Notes: generated by a model not told the origin, from the sequence alone. A stretch of DNA of 64,000 nt from Polytrichum commune (GCA_950295325.1 OX485803.1:1366001-1430000), one strand, 5' to 3'. Shown: positions 37,471 to 48,589, counted from the first letter of the stretch. Program-made: numbers and translations.

Positions 37471-38520
37471 GTGGTGCTAATTGGTTGATCGTGAGAGCGA
37501 GCTATGTGGGACAATGAGAGCCAGCAGCAAGAGTAGCGAAGGGTGGCTATGGCAAGGGCTATAGCGAAGTGGGTTCCTTTCATTGGCATCTATCATCATG
37601 ACCAAGGCTAGACGCCCACCTCTTTGAGCTGGGCCTTTACCTGAAACTCCAGTGTCCTCTTTTGATGCGCTTCAAAACTAACTCCCAAAATCATTCTACT
37701 AGCATGCAAAAGGATCTAAACAAACTAATATGGAGAGGAACTCATGCAGTTTTCAAATTGGAAGGAGTTATGCATACCTATGTAAGAAGTCGGATATGTG
37801 TGTCTTGAGATCGCCCTCCAGATTCCCCCTCGTCATCCTCACGAACCGCCATCTTTCAACACCAAGCGTAGAGATTCCGAAGAACAACCACTAATTTTAG
37901 AAGACTGATCACCAACCCAATTCCATTGCGTGGTCACGGCTAGCAGTGGAGATGTTGTTTCTTCCTGTGTATTCAGGATCTTGGATCTGCATGTAGAAAT
38001 TCCGTGGTGAGAATCCTAGTGGGACATACAGACGCGAGCTGAAACGCACCCATATTCATAGACTCAACGATTACTGAAACAACAACAGATGCTTGACAAC
38101 CTTCTGTTCGTCAATCGGGCAGAAAAGAACATCAATTCCTCCCACTTGGAGTGCAGGGAAGCACAAGGAGAGTGAGCTCAAAGAGTATTAGAATGAGAGA
38201 CCGCAGCACAAGAGGAAGGTGGCTATGGCGGGGAAGAAGCTGGGCGCAGAGTCGTGACATGTGTCTTCGTTGCAAAAAAGTGTTGATTTTTTTCTGTCCT
38301 TGTGGTGTGGAAAAAGACCCCCCTTCCTAGTAGTGTAGGTACCAGATTCTTTAGTTTCTACCACCACGATCCACCTTTGCTGACCAAATTATCTGTACTT
38401 ATTCAGACACGATTTGCACCCCCCCTCTGTCCTACCTACTCTGGTTGTGAACTTGTGAGTAGATGCTTGGACTTCCAAGCATCGGATAGAAGCTTCCCCG
38501 AATCCCCTACAAGTGGCCCA

Positions 38521-39374
38521 TAGAGTCCGGGGAGTTCTGTAGAGAAAACGGCTAATTGCCGAGCTTTCTAGAGGTGGCTCGGATTTTTCAAATTTTACCC
38601 GGAAGTGGGTCTAGAGAGTGCAAAATTTATCGGCTAATAGCCCCCATTTCCTAATGTATTTAGACAATTAGCCAACATTTGTTTTTTCATTTATGCAATT
38701 TCCGAAAGGTCTAAAGTGGGGCCGGTTTTATATTTTGGTGGTGGATGTGTCATTGTCATTTATTCTTTCTTTTTTTCAAGTTTTTAGGATTAAATAATGT
38801 GGGCATTCAATCTCCATTTTTTTTCGTCTAAATAGTATCCTTGGCAGGAGTTGAACCTGGAAAAGCCCCTACCATATTAGGGCTAAGGATTTAGCCCTCG
38901 GAAAATACAAGCACCACAAAAGGGTCCAAGTATTATCCGGAGGCTAGTTAGTATTGGAAAATCACAAAATTTCTAGAACTCAAAAACTCATAATGCAAAC
39001 GAAAATGCAAGCTCCACCGCTGCGGAATGGAAGTTGTGGCGGGAAGCAAGTAACCCTAAACCACAAGCCACACTAACTCTAAACCACAATCCAACAAGGC
39101 ATAGTCTCCAACTATGCATAGTATTGAAAAAATTACCTAAAATATATATATTTGGTTGGTTGCCCGCCGTGAAAATAAATTTTCAATCGGTAATTTGCCA
39201 TGAATACTCTAGGGCAGCTTGCCTTAATGCAGGCATTTTATTTTTCTAATCAACCCATTTCCGTAAACCTTGATTTTCTTCCGGAACCCCTTCCTAAACT
39301 TTCCAATTGCATTCGGAAATTCTCATAATCAACCGGCTAGCTTGTAACTAAATGCCGGCACTACCCGTTCATTG
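38521..39374 (-). mobile_element. hAT-like non-autonomous element, family B, copy 3
   Basis: 854 bp with exact 8-bp target duplications GTGGCCCA at 38513-38520 and 39375-39382. The left end TAGAGTCCGGGGAGTT matches the CAGAGTTCGGG end of the family. Inward from the right it reads CAATGAACGGGTAGTGCC, matching the other end. The empty site is intact at about 36338. It also carries the B-box-like segment (complement of GGTTCAACTCC) near 38850. The small open frame at 39034-39249 has no recognisable product. Confidence 0.85.
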
Positions 39375-39382
39375 GTGGCCCA

Positions 39383-40260
39383 GGAACCCATTGGGATCAT
39401 TGGAGCATAAATGACTGTGACAACTTCCAACGCAGACTCACTCTCCTTAAGCAGTGTATCATACTTGATTAGAATTTACTTATAAAGGATTCCTAGAACC
39501 CAACAAATTGAAGTCTCCAGTGTTGTATGCCAGGCTTCAACCAAATTGGGCATGTCTACCCAGCACCAAAACAATGGCATGGCAAGAAAATCTAGTAATT
39601 TTTTTCTTACAATAGAGGCAGGTAGTTCATGTCTAACTTGGGGCCACTTTACACACGAGACTCAGGATCCATGACCATTGCACTTCAAGCAAATCTCACT
39701 AGTGGAAAAGGTGGAGCCAGTCTAAGTTCGCTTCACACTACGCTTCCGATAAATAGAAGTCATTGAAATAGCACTTGGTTGAGGGCACACTCACATATGA
39801 CTTCACACAACACTTAGGACCCGTGACCACACTACATGATTTTGGGAAGTGTCTCGGGACAGCCTTTGGACACTTCTTATGGGCTTTCACAATTTCATGA
39901 TCACGCCTCTTGGCTCGTGTATGAGGTGGCCTTTGACACTGACAAGCATAAGCTTGCCAGTGTCCAATCAACACATTTGAAACCACCGAATCTGAAAATG
40001 TTTTCAAACTTGCCTCTCATGAAATTTGATATTCTCCAACTCTAGAACTGATTCACAATGAAATCTCTCACAAGAAAACGGACGACAGATTGGTACAAGA
40101 CACTACACAATGTGTGGAGCCGATGGACCTGAACCAAGAAATCAATGGAGCTGGAACTCAATTTACACTGTTTTGCACTAATTTATTAAATTTTTCGCCA
40201 CAACTTGCATCACTCGTCGTGTGCTTCATGTCCAGCATCACAAAGTGGTGCTAATTGGTT
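39383..40260 (-). repeat. PGLP1 3'-flank repeat, second inverted copy
   Basis: Continues the sequence interrupted by the element at 38521-39374 and matches 36.35-37.5 kb with a shortened middle. Its Cys-rich cassette frame is open on the minus strand (40007-39738). Confidence 0.75.
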
Positions 40261-40400
40261 GATCGTGAGAGCGAGTTATGTTGGACGATGAGAGCCAGCG
40301 GTAAGAATGGCGGGGAAGAAGTTGGGCACAAAGTGTATTTCCTTGGTAGGGTCATGGCCAGATTTTTGGAAGACGTGGTGAATTGTACTTAACTTAGACA

Positions 40401-41760
40401 TGGAGGACGTTAAGTTACCCCCCACGAACTTTTTGGGGGTGGTAGATTTGGGCAGGAGTAGCTGCCCGTCAAGAAAATCCAGATTTTTTGGACCTGACCA
40501 AAAATTGTTGCCCGTCCACCCAGCTTTGAAAAAACCATTGCCCTTGCATTCTTGAAGGCCACTTATTCACAAATCTCATATTGAGTGCACTTCACCTTCA
40601 AGGTCCAAAATCCAATATATATGTTCACTTTTATTAAGTAAACAAGAAAATGGTAGAATTGTAAGGCTTTGTCCAATCTTATGAAGGACTGTAATTATAG
40701 TTGTACACTTTGCTCATGCCAATCCATAGCTATTTGCTATACCTTTAACCAATTATAGTCAATTATATTTTTTTTAAATACATTTTAGGGAACAACTATA
40801 GTTAACTACATTTTTTGACAGGTGAAATTGCAAACAACTATAGTTACGAAAGGCAACTAGTTAACTAATAGTTGAATTAGTTGGTTAGTTGTCCAAGTCA
40901 TGCAAGCTTTCACCATCCATGTTAAATAAATTGGACCAAAAATAACACGAACAAGTAATGTCCAAGTGTGAACGCAAAGTGGTTAGGAAATTTGCTCTTG
41001 AAACATAGAAGTTGATGCATAACTCTCTGTCCTACAAACAGAGCCAAAAAACAATTGATTGGGATTTCATTTTTCAAAGTGAAGCCGCCAATAAAGCATG
41101 TAATTAAGTTGGAAATTTAAAAACTTCAAAACCCTCATTAGCACTAAGGTTATAATTTTTGTGACTTACCATTGAAAGGGTCTTTGTCATTCTAAAATGG
41201 AACACAAACTAGTGATTTATTTTTTATATGTTAAATATTATAATATTTTAGTTAATACCTTCTACTTTCACAAAGTTTTCATATCCATTTAAACTATTTA
41301 AGTGTGATTGAATGTCATTAAGTATAATTAATCTTGGTTGATTCTAATTAATCCCAATTAAATGGGTATTAAAAAGTATTTAATTACTTTAAATGGGTAT
41401 GTCACAAAAATTATAACCTCAGTGCTAATGAGGGTTTTTTAATTTTTTGACTTCCAACCTAATTACATGCTTTATTGGCGGTTTCACTTTGAAAATGAAA
41501 TCCCAATGAATTACTTATTTACTCAATGAAAGTGAACATATATATTGGATTTTGGACCTTGAAGGTGAAGTGCACTCAATATGAGATTTGTGGGTAATTG
41601 GCCTTCAAAAATGCAAGGGCAATGATTTTTCCGAAGTCGGGTGGGCGGACGGACAACAATTTTTGGTTGGGTCCAGAAAATTTGGATTTTCTAGACAGGT
41701 GGTTGCCCCTGCCCGAATCTACCTCCCCGAAAAGTTCGTGGGGAACGTAACGTCCTCCCT
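40401..41760. mobile_element. Long-TIR element, interrupted in its left arm
   Basis: The outer ends GGAGGACGTTAAGTTAC and GTAACGTCCTCC are inverted. The symmetry continues inward through blocks of about 240 bp (40401-40640 against 41505-41760) and about 120 bp (41050-41165 against 41398-41520). Between the two left blocks lies a 400-bp insertion shared with 53.55-53.99 kb. The centre is AT-rich and non-coding. A transcript would fold into a long hairpin. Confidence 0.75.
40643..41048 (-). repeat. Dispersed repeat D, nested in the long-TIR element
   Basis: About 400 bp matches the reverse complement of 53.55-53.99 kb through blocks such as ACTATAGTT, TTAACTAATAGTTGAAT, CATGCAAGCTT and AAATTTGCTCTTGAAACATAG. 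It splits the left terminal repeat of the surrounding element. Non-coding. Confidence 0.65.
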
Positions 41761-41824
41761 TGGACACACCTTAGGGTCCGAATTCTTGGGAATACTCCCT
41801 CTACTTTAGCTCTTACTGTCTTAA

Positions 41825-42354
41825 TGGGGCATTCCCACCTGACTTTATTTAAAACCCAAAGTATTTCCTAAAAACCGGGTAAAGCTCCCTCGGTTATAGC
41901 GGAGGCATCCGACTATCCCAATGCACCTACAAGAACTTGCTCCGGAGATTTTCAAGTAGGTTTTAGTTAAGTAGCTTTCACACATGTTCATGGTTTTATC
42001 TACCAAGCAATGAATGTTGGGTAGTTTTTGTCCCATCCCCAAATGCCTTACTACTCACCTATCTTACCATCGGTTTTTGTTAATGAAGCTCCTCGTGCCC
42101 TCATAACTAAGACTAAAAAGCAACCAATCACAAGGGTGGGAGGCGACACTTTTAAAGTTCCTATATTCTTGCCTCATGTTTAGGTACCGATGGGAGGGTC
42201 GGTGGTTGAGGCTTAAAACCTCCACTTTTAAGCCATGCCACATCATTTGTCACCTAGGCTCGGCACTGAGAAGAGCCGTATGTGTGAACCCTAGATAACT
42301 AAAACCGCTTTTAGACTAAAACTACTTCTAACTAATGTCAGGTGGGAATGCCCC
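41825..42354. mobile_element. MITE with TTAA flanks and long perfect TIRs
   Basis: 530 bp. The inverted ends TGGGGCATTCCCACCTGAC are perfect and are bounded by TTAA at 41821-41824 and 42355-42358. The empty site in another repeat A copy reads CCTAAATATAG, which supports insertion. TTAA is used by piggyBac-like elements. A Harbinger-type TAA duplication is the alternative. No coding region. Confidence 0.75.
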
Positions 42355-42536
42355 ATTAAGTATAGTATCTCTATGTGCTGGAGCTTTGCCGTGCTTGCAA
42401 TGTTGTGCGTTCAAATTACGCAAGGGTTGGGCATCGAGCCCTGGCCCTACCGTCATGGCTTGCAAAGTCCAGGTCCCTAAAGACCGACACCCGGTCCTTG
42501 GACTGAAGTTCTGGTGCTCCTCCCAAATTGTCTCTA

Positions 42537-43229
42537 CAGTCTTACCTTGTTATATAGTAGGACACTTGTTTATATGACACCCTCGATATTATGACATATT
42601 TTTGCGTGACCAAACTTAGTCCAAAACTCCCTCTTTTATACAACTACGACACTCGATAATGCGACATTTAGAATCTCCGTTTTGTCACATTAAAGAGGTA
42701 GTTAATGCTAAAATTCCTTTCATATATGTTATGCACATCTAAAATACATCCATTTCCACTTGGGAACTACTTGGGAATTACCTGGGAACTTCACTCATCA
42801 TTGGAAACTTAATGAGAATTAGGATGATGTTGTTGCACCTACAGTAAAACTTAGTGATGCTACATGTCATGCATCATTGTTGTCTAGTTTCGTATTAGAG
42901 AACTCTTTATATTTTGGTGTCAATGAAATTATTAGTTTTCAAAAGTTAGAGAATTTATATAAGATGACATTTGCTAACTTGGGTAGGCAACACCGTAGAT
43001 CTTTGGACTCCTATTTCGAGAGTTCTTGAGGATATTTATATTTTTCAAGTTATTATTTCATACCATCTATATTGCTTGAACTCGTTGTGTATATTTTTAG
43101 GCTCACATTACTTATGTTTTCATATGCCCTCAATAATACAACAACTTTACTCCATTTGTCATATTTTTGAGAAGAGAATACGACTTTTTTTGTGTTTCCC
43201 AAACGTGTCATACTAAAGAGGGAGAACAG
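42537..43229. mobile_element. Pogo/Tigger-like MITE with TA duplication
   Basis: 693 bp flanked by TA at 42535-42536 and 43230-43231; other repeat A copies show the empty site (GTCTGTACCTATC). The ends CAGTCTTACCTTGTTATA and, inward from the right, CTGTTCTCCCTCTTTAGTA share the C-x-G-T start and a downstream GACAC. The internal direct motifs TATATGACACCCTCGATA and ACGACACTCGATAATG are typical of pogo-like MITEs. No transposase is seen. Confidence 0.7.
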
Positions 43230-43372
43230 TACCTATCTACTCGGGATTCACTTCAGGGTCCTTCATCTGTTTGGCTGTAAGCTGTACACTAAATATTCCA
43301 TCACTCCATATTACTTCCCTGTGCCACCAACATCTGATATTAATCGACATTCTGTCCGCAAGCCTTGGCATC

Positions 43373-44032
43373 CAGAGTTCGGGAAGTTTTTGAAGCCTTA
43401 GTGGCTAATTGCCGGTAGTTGCTACGAAGGGTCGGATTTTTTCCAATTTACATCGGCAACAGCCGGTCTTTTGTAAAATCAATTGGCCAATTGCCTATAT
43501 TTTCATATTTTCATTGGCCAATATCCGATTAAATGGAATTCATATCGGCACTCATTGTTTAGAAAATGTATGAAAAGTTATTAGAAATCATTTCTTAGTA
43601 CAAAATCTTGAATAAGTGAAAAGAAAGGCATGTTCAAAACTTTAAGTTTGAAGAGTTAATATCCTTGGCAGGAATTGAACCTAGCAACGCCTTCACCGCT
43701 TGAAGGCCAAGGGTCCCCCAATTCTTCATAGAAGCAACTAGATTTGGTCATGGAAAGGTTGCATAATTCAAAAAGTTTAAAGTTTAGGGTACTTCCTCAA
43801 GTGCATCATCAGATGCCCCAGACAAATAGCGCTCTGGATGCTTCCGACTGAAATCCAGTAACTCACAAGAAGAATCGACTACATTTCCGGAACATTTTCT
43901 GGTCCATCGGTTAATTGCCGGAGGATTGAAATTACAGTTGGATTGCCATATGATGGTTGGAAATTTGGACCGGCCATGAGGGGAAATCCATCGGCTGATA
44001 ATGAACTAGCCGTCGGTTTTCCCCGATCATAG
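43373..44032 (-). mobile_element. hAT-like non-autonomous element, family B, copy 2
   Basis: 660 bp with exact 8-bp duplications TTGGCATC at 43365-43372 and 44033-44040. It is the reverse complement of the element at 34860-35729, with an internal deletion. Ends: CAGAGTTCGGGAAGTTTT (left) and GTTTTCCCCGATCATAG (right). The B-box-like segment is present near 43690. Confidence 0.88.
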
Positions 44033-44077
44033 TTGGCATCCACATTCAGAGAAACACAAGAATCATATGCCCAACAT

Positions 44078-44101
44078 CATCATCATCATCATCATCATCA
44101 T
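44078..44101 (+). repeat. (ATC)n microsatellite
   Basis: Eight CAT/ATC triplets in a row, in non-coding DNA. Confidence 0.9.
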
Positions 44102-44381
44102 ATCCGAGACTAACACCTTAATCAACATGATTCATCATCCTCTTAATTTCTCCAAATTTCCTCCGGTAGTCATTGTGTGAAGCCCATGCAACTCATCAAC
44201 CCCCCCCCCCCCCCCCCCATCAATCCATTGCACAGACATGGAAAGGTTTCTCACTTGTAGTTAGGCTGGGGTTTTCTATCTCAGTTGCACTAGCAAGAGG
44301 GTATCAGTCCAAGACAGCATTGCAGAATGTGGAAGATCAGAATCTCTTGACTATTTATTGACATCACTGAACAGACAACTA

Positions 44382-44744
44382 CACCAAATATGATATTTAG
44401 TGTCGTATGGCATTTTATGTCACTATGGTAACTTTTCGGATGACGCTTCTTATGAATAAGCGAACGAATATTGTCATGGATTTTCATCCATCGGCCAAAA
44501 CCCTACCTTCTCTTGTCAGCAACTTGTGATGACGTATTGTCATGGATGATTGAAATTTGGATGAATGATCAATTTGTGAGTGACAGTAATTGTAACACTA
44601 TGAATCTATAATCCTTCAAAAAAATTACAAGGAATGACAAATACTGTTGGGTTGACATGTAGTGTTAATGACAGCACACCGCGGTTTACAATTAGTATTA
44701 AGCAAGACAATTAGAATTGGTCACACTAAATATCATATTTAGTG
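44382..44744. mobile_element. MITE with near-palindromic ends
   Basis: TA-flanked ends CACCAAATATGATATTTAG and its complement CTAAATATCATATTTAGTG. Each end is itself nearly a palindrome around ATATGATAT. About 360 bp, no coding capacity. A TA duplication is the likely reading, but longer flanks do not match. Confidence 0.6.
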
Positions 44745-44747
44745 TAG

Positions 44748-45630
44748 TGCTCAGGAATTGGTCAATTATGTAAACTTGTACCTTTTGAAATCGACCCCAC
44801 TATTTTCAAGCCGATCATGCAACTTGGCTCAAGTCAACCTTATTTCTTTTTCTGACTTGCTTCAGTTTTTTTGTTGTTGCCTGTGAGCCCAAAATGGTGC
44901 CCACATGTGGTGATTAACTCTTCGAAACCAATTTTAGTTTGACTTTGATGTGTTATGATTATTCACAAAACATAAAAAGAGTGAAGTGTGGTGTGGATTT
45001 AAGTTTAGGCATTAGAATGTGTTGTGTAGTTATTTCAAGGTTTGATTTCAATAAGAGGATGCCTTGATTATGTGAGTGGGGGGTAAGGTGAAGCAAGGTG
45101 AGCTCCGCGGGTTAAATGCCCACTTTTGGATCCACCTTGGTAGTTTAGGAAGAAGGAAGCTTGGTGGATGGGGATTAGTCCCTACTTTAGAGGAGAGGGT
45201 TAAAGGATTGTGATTGGAGGTGCTAATCCTCTCATCCTATCCTCACCTCTCTCACCCTCTCTCCCCCTCTCCCTCTTTGCTACTTAAGGTGTTTTTCTCT
45301 CATTTTTCCTCTCTCTCAACCAAGAGCTCTCAAGGGAGCAAGCTCTTCAAGAGCTTGGGCCACGTGTGTGGATTGTTAGTTCTTAGAAAGGTTAATTAGT
45401 TGAGCTCACTCTCTCAAGGCCACACAAGTGAGTGAGCTTCTAGAGTTTAAGATTGCATATAGGGATTAAGTGGTAGTTAGTGAAAGCAATGTGTTAGATT
45501 AGTTCATGACTTAGGAGCAAGAAAGAAAAAAATAAAAGAAAAGAATAACTTAGGAAACCTTTGATTAGTGAATGAGATGGAGTGTAGTAAGGGTAGCTAG
45601 TAGATGGATGGACTTGCTATATAGTCACTA
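44748..45630. other. Non-coding stretch with pyrimidine-rich tract
   Basis: Contains a CT-rich run (about 45235-45320) followed by CTACTTAAGG, which could be part of a retrotransposon LTR promoter. I found neither paired LTRs nor a primer-binding site, so this is only a suggestion. No gene is supported. Confidence 0.3.
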
Positions 45631-45633
45631 GGG

Positions 45634-45820
45634 CCCTTGGGCGAACTGAGCTGCTGGGCAACCAAGGAGTAAGCTGTTGGTCCCTTGGGCGAACTGAGCT
45701 GCTGGGCAGCCGAGGAGTAAGTTGTTGGTCCTTTGGGCGAACTGAGCTGCTGGGCAACCGAGGAGTAAGCTGCTGGTCCTTTGTGAGAACTAAGCTGCTT
45801 GGCAACCGAATTAATCAAGG
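45634..45820. repeat. 48-bp tandem repeat, four units
   Basis: Four units repeat at exact 48-bp spacing, marked by GCGAACTGAGCTGCTGGGCA at 45641, 45689, 45737 and (diverged) 45785. On the minus strand the unit encodes 16 residues (such as AQQLSSPKGPT) and stays open through all four in the 45597-45818 frame. There is no further evidence of a gene. Confidence 0.85.
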
Positions 45821-46735
45821 GGGCTACCGGTACCTAGGCGTGAGTTGTACCAATGGTTACTTAGACAATTGGTAGGTTTAGCAAGTTAATGTTAAAGTTG
45901 TGTAGAGGGAACCACTAAACCACCTAATAGGGTGGTGGGCAAATCGTAGACAAAAAATAGTTTTTAGACAAGTGTTAAGCTTAATAAGGTAGTTAAGGGT
46001 TTGGAGGTCTCATGTGATTTAATGTAACATTTGATTATAGAGTAAAGTGTTTTTCAACACTTGCACCTATCATTCAAAATAACTCAATTGCATTATTAAT
46101 GTAGAATGTGAAGGACTCTTGCAATGATAAGAGAGACGGGGTGAAGATCAAAAGAGTGAGGGGGATGTCCGTAAGGGCATGTGCGGCTAAGGCCGCGGGT
46201 TGGACTCTTGAGAAAGCCAACTCTAGCACAAGCCAAGAGGCCAACATTAATAAAGTACAATGAGTGAGACAATACATGTTCATTTGGACATAAAAATTAC
46301 CTTGCACATGGTTCAATGTTGCAATAGATAAATGTGATTCTCAAAGTCATCACCTGGACTAGGACACTTAAGGGTGGTGGATTTGGCCTCACATTGCCTC
46401 ATCCCATCAGTAACAAGTGTGTGTATGCCCTAATGAGGGCTCTCAATTTAGATGCAAAATAATTATTTACCCATCAAATTTTGCCAATTGTCATGCTTAC
46501 ATTCGCTAAGACCCACTTGTATCCCACACGGAAACTACATTCCGATACATGTAAGGATGAAGTAAGGAGCCTTGTACGGTGTAGAGAGAGAGAACAACAT
46601 CCACTTCAAGGAGCATATAATTCATGAAACAAGAACAAGAAGGAAATAAGAACTTAGGGCAAGAAGCAAGGCACCACATAAAAGCCCTGAGCCTTGCATC
46701 CCAAGCAAAACGCAAGGCATACTTCTAAAAGCCCA
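45821..46735. other. Unassigned DNA left of the 903-bp hAT element
   Basis: No gene recognised. A block near 46585-46700 (CACTTCAAGGAGCATATAATTC) is weakly repeated at 47840-47950 on the other side of the hAT element. Confidence 0.4.
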
Positions 46736-46743
46736 GATTACAC

Positions 46744-47646
46744 CAGGCCTCCTTAAGAGTGGTAAACCCCACTTTTAGCCCTCTTAAGCTAAAAGTGGGG
46801 TCGATTGGGGGTCCAGAGTGGTAAACCCCACTTTTAGCACTTTTAGCAACTTTTAGCAGCTAAAAATGGGGTCCATGTGGGCCATTTTAGAATTTAGAGT
46901 CAAATTGGCGCCTCAAATTGCGTTTCAACTTGATTAGACGAGCAACACGTTCAGCGATATTCGGATCGAGAGCCTCGCCATCATCGTGCTCGAGGGCGGC
47001 CATCTCGTCTTCAGGCTGGAACAAGAGCTCGCCGATGATCGTATCGACAACGGCGTTTGAAATCTTGAGCGTCAGCTCATCGCCGTCAATCTCAATGTAC
47101 CGGTGCAGCGTGTTGTTGCGCGACACGATCCCGTCGAAGAACTTGAGCTGTTCAGACAGCGACAATGTTTGGTACTCGCTCTATTTCTCCTAGTGTTGTG
47201 ACTCCATGTGTTTGGTCATGACATCAGAGCGGAAATCGGGCCCGTACGTCTGGTTCGTGACGCGCGCGGCGCGCTTCCGGTTCGCCATGTCGACTTGCCG
47301 CCCAAAGTATTTGCAAAACGAGCAGACCGCCTCGATAACTGCGGATGTCTTGACATCGCGGTTCGTCACGTGCAGCCCGAGTTTTTGTTTGTAGGCCGGC
47401 TGCCAGGGGCTCGACTTTTTCTTCGGCATGATCACTATAGTGACGCGGAGGTCCACAACAAGGTCTGCAAGTGTACCTGTAACTGCAATCGACCCCAAGT
47501 GCATCGTTTTGCACCTTTGGACAATGCTCTCTTAAAAATGCTTTGAACAATGCTTTGGTCTCACTCTCTTAAAAGTGGGGTCTGGCGAGGCTTAAATGTG
47601 GTAAAAGTGGGGTCTGTTTTTAGAATCCCACATTTAAGGAGGCCTG
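46744..47646 (-). mobile_element. hAT transposon remnant with exact 8-bp duplication
   Basis: A 903-bp element with perfect 13-bp terminal repeats CAGGCCTCCTTAA and TTAAGGAGGCCTG. The flanking 8-mers GATTACAC at 46736-46743 and 47647-47654 are identical. Both the CAGG ends and the 8-bp duplication are typical of hAT elements. Subterminal copies of AAAAGTGGGGTC and its complement occur near both ends, as transposase-binding repeats do. The interior is visibly richer in G and C than its surroundings and contains the coding remnant at 46887-47429. Confidence 0.9.
46887..47429 (-). pseudogene. Zinc-finger (BED-like) transposase-family fragment
   Basis: Minus-strand frame from MPKKKSSPW at 47429 to the stop at 46887. 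Residues CSFC...KHMESQH form a C-x2-C...H-x4-H finger like BED-type fingers of hAT proteins. Two TAG codons in the same frame (47190-47192 and 47181-47183) interrupt it. Beyond them the frame continues (SEYQTLSLSEQLKFF, ISNAVVDTIIGELLF) with no shift. The hAT catalytic core and dimerisation domain are absent, so the element cannot move itself. The second TAG may derive from TGG Trp. From memory the protein resembles hAT-related proteins of oomycetes; that is not tested. Confidence 0.7.
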
Positions 47647-47654
47647 GATTACAC

Positions 47655-48060
47655 CCCCAACTCTGGGTGAGAGAAAGTTTTTCATTCAGAGCTGATAAAA
47701 GGATGAGACAATCTTGACAAGATGCTTAGCAACGTTGCATTTTATAATGTGCAATTTCTCACTAACCCATAACCTGCAATCTAATCGCATGTATCAATGG
47801 TGTCCCGGGGGCTCCTCCCACAAGTAACTAAAATATTTATAGCCAGAGAGAGATAGAGGTAGATATTCACTTCAAAGAGCATATAATTCACAAAACATCA
47901 ACAGGAAAGAAATTATAACCAAGGGCAAGACCAAAAACTCTAAAGCCTTATTAACCCTCTCTGTTGGAATCTCTTATACTTTGCACTCCGCTTGTGCTTG
48001 TGGAGGTTCTTATGGGAGCCTAGTCCTCTGTTATTTTCATCAACAATTGTGTGTTGTATT
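47655..48060. other. Unassigned DNA right of the 903-bp hAT element
   Basis: No gene recognised; holds the weak repeat partner of 46.59-46.70 kb. Confidence 0.4.
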
Positions 48061-48064
48061 GAAA

Positions 48065-48300
48065 CAGTGCCCAGGCAGATTTTTGGGCATAATCGGCCAA
48101 AATCCTAGTGTTTCCATGTCCAGCCGGTTACATGTTGTGATCTTTCGGATGTTCTTTACTAAGTTGAGGTATATTCTACAGATTCATCTTAAATGATGTG
48201 TAATCTTCCTGAAGTCTTGAACTTCAACCGCTTATTTGTCAAACTCAACGGGCTCATCTGCAACTAACAGTCGATTCTCCCTGTTCATTTGTACAGGATG
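48065..48300 (+). repeat. Dispersed repeat family C, copy 3
   Basis: Starts near AGATTTTTGGGCATAATCGG and ends near CGATTCTCCCTG, uninterrupted, with the empty site (CCTAGTGTTTCC) of the MITE nested in copy 1. Confidence 0.75.
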
Positions 48301-48589
48301 AGAGCATTCAGAAGGGGGGAGAGAGATGGATCCGGCCAATTTTGAGCAGATGGACATCACTGAGAAATGAGCATCGTGCTCTCCAGAAGTTAATTTCTTT
48401 CTCAAGAGGACAGACAAGGCGAATTACCGATGAAACGAAGCTCAAACCAACACATTATGGCAGAATTAGCTGATTGATATCCCAGAAAATCCAACATTAT
48501 TAATTTCAGAAGCTAATCGATTCCTCCAAAGGACAAACAGGATGGCCCCATCATGTGTGGCCGTGGGGCAACTTGCTAGCCAATAGGGG

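Larger units (their letters stand above)
33660..38300. repeat. Left arm of a large imperfect inverted repeat
   Basis: Successive blocks match the reverse complement of 59.0-64.0 kb in the same order: 33.66-34.31 with 63.19-64.0, 34.44-34.70 with 61.2-61.45, 34.70-34.86 with 61.02-61.17, 35.73-36.5 with 60.6-61.0, 36.58-37.47 with 59.83-60.6 and 37.5-38.27 with 59.17-59.83. Insertions found only in this arm (34860-35729 and 35772-36169) have empty sites in the right arm. No host gene is recognised inside. Confidence 0.8.
41775..43360 (+). repeat. Dispersed repeat A, copy carrying two nested transposons
   Basis: Repeat A, about 350-400 bp when empty (for example 61.14-61.48 on the other strand), is here split into three: 41775-41824, 42355-42536 and 43230-43360. 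Marker blocks are GCCCTGGCCCTACCGTCATGG, GCAAAGTCCAGGTCC, GGTGCTCCTCCCAAAT and GTACACTAAATATTCC. Other copies: 34.34-34.70 (+), 55.73-55.92 (-), 58.90-59.11 (-) and 61.14-61.48 (-). Its class is unknown. Confidence 0.75.

Noticed and set aside
44880-46080. Possible solo LTR or retrotransposon leader
   Set aside because: A CT-rich tract and TATA-like context are suggestive, but I found no paired LTR, primer-binding site or target duplication.
47208-47546. + strand frame across the hAT remnant
   Set aside because: The minus-strand frame carries the zinc-finger pattern and continues beyond its stops; the + frame is its shadow.
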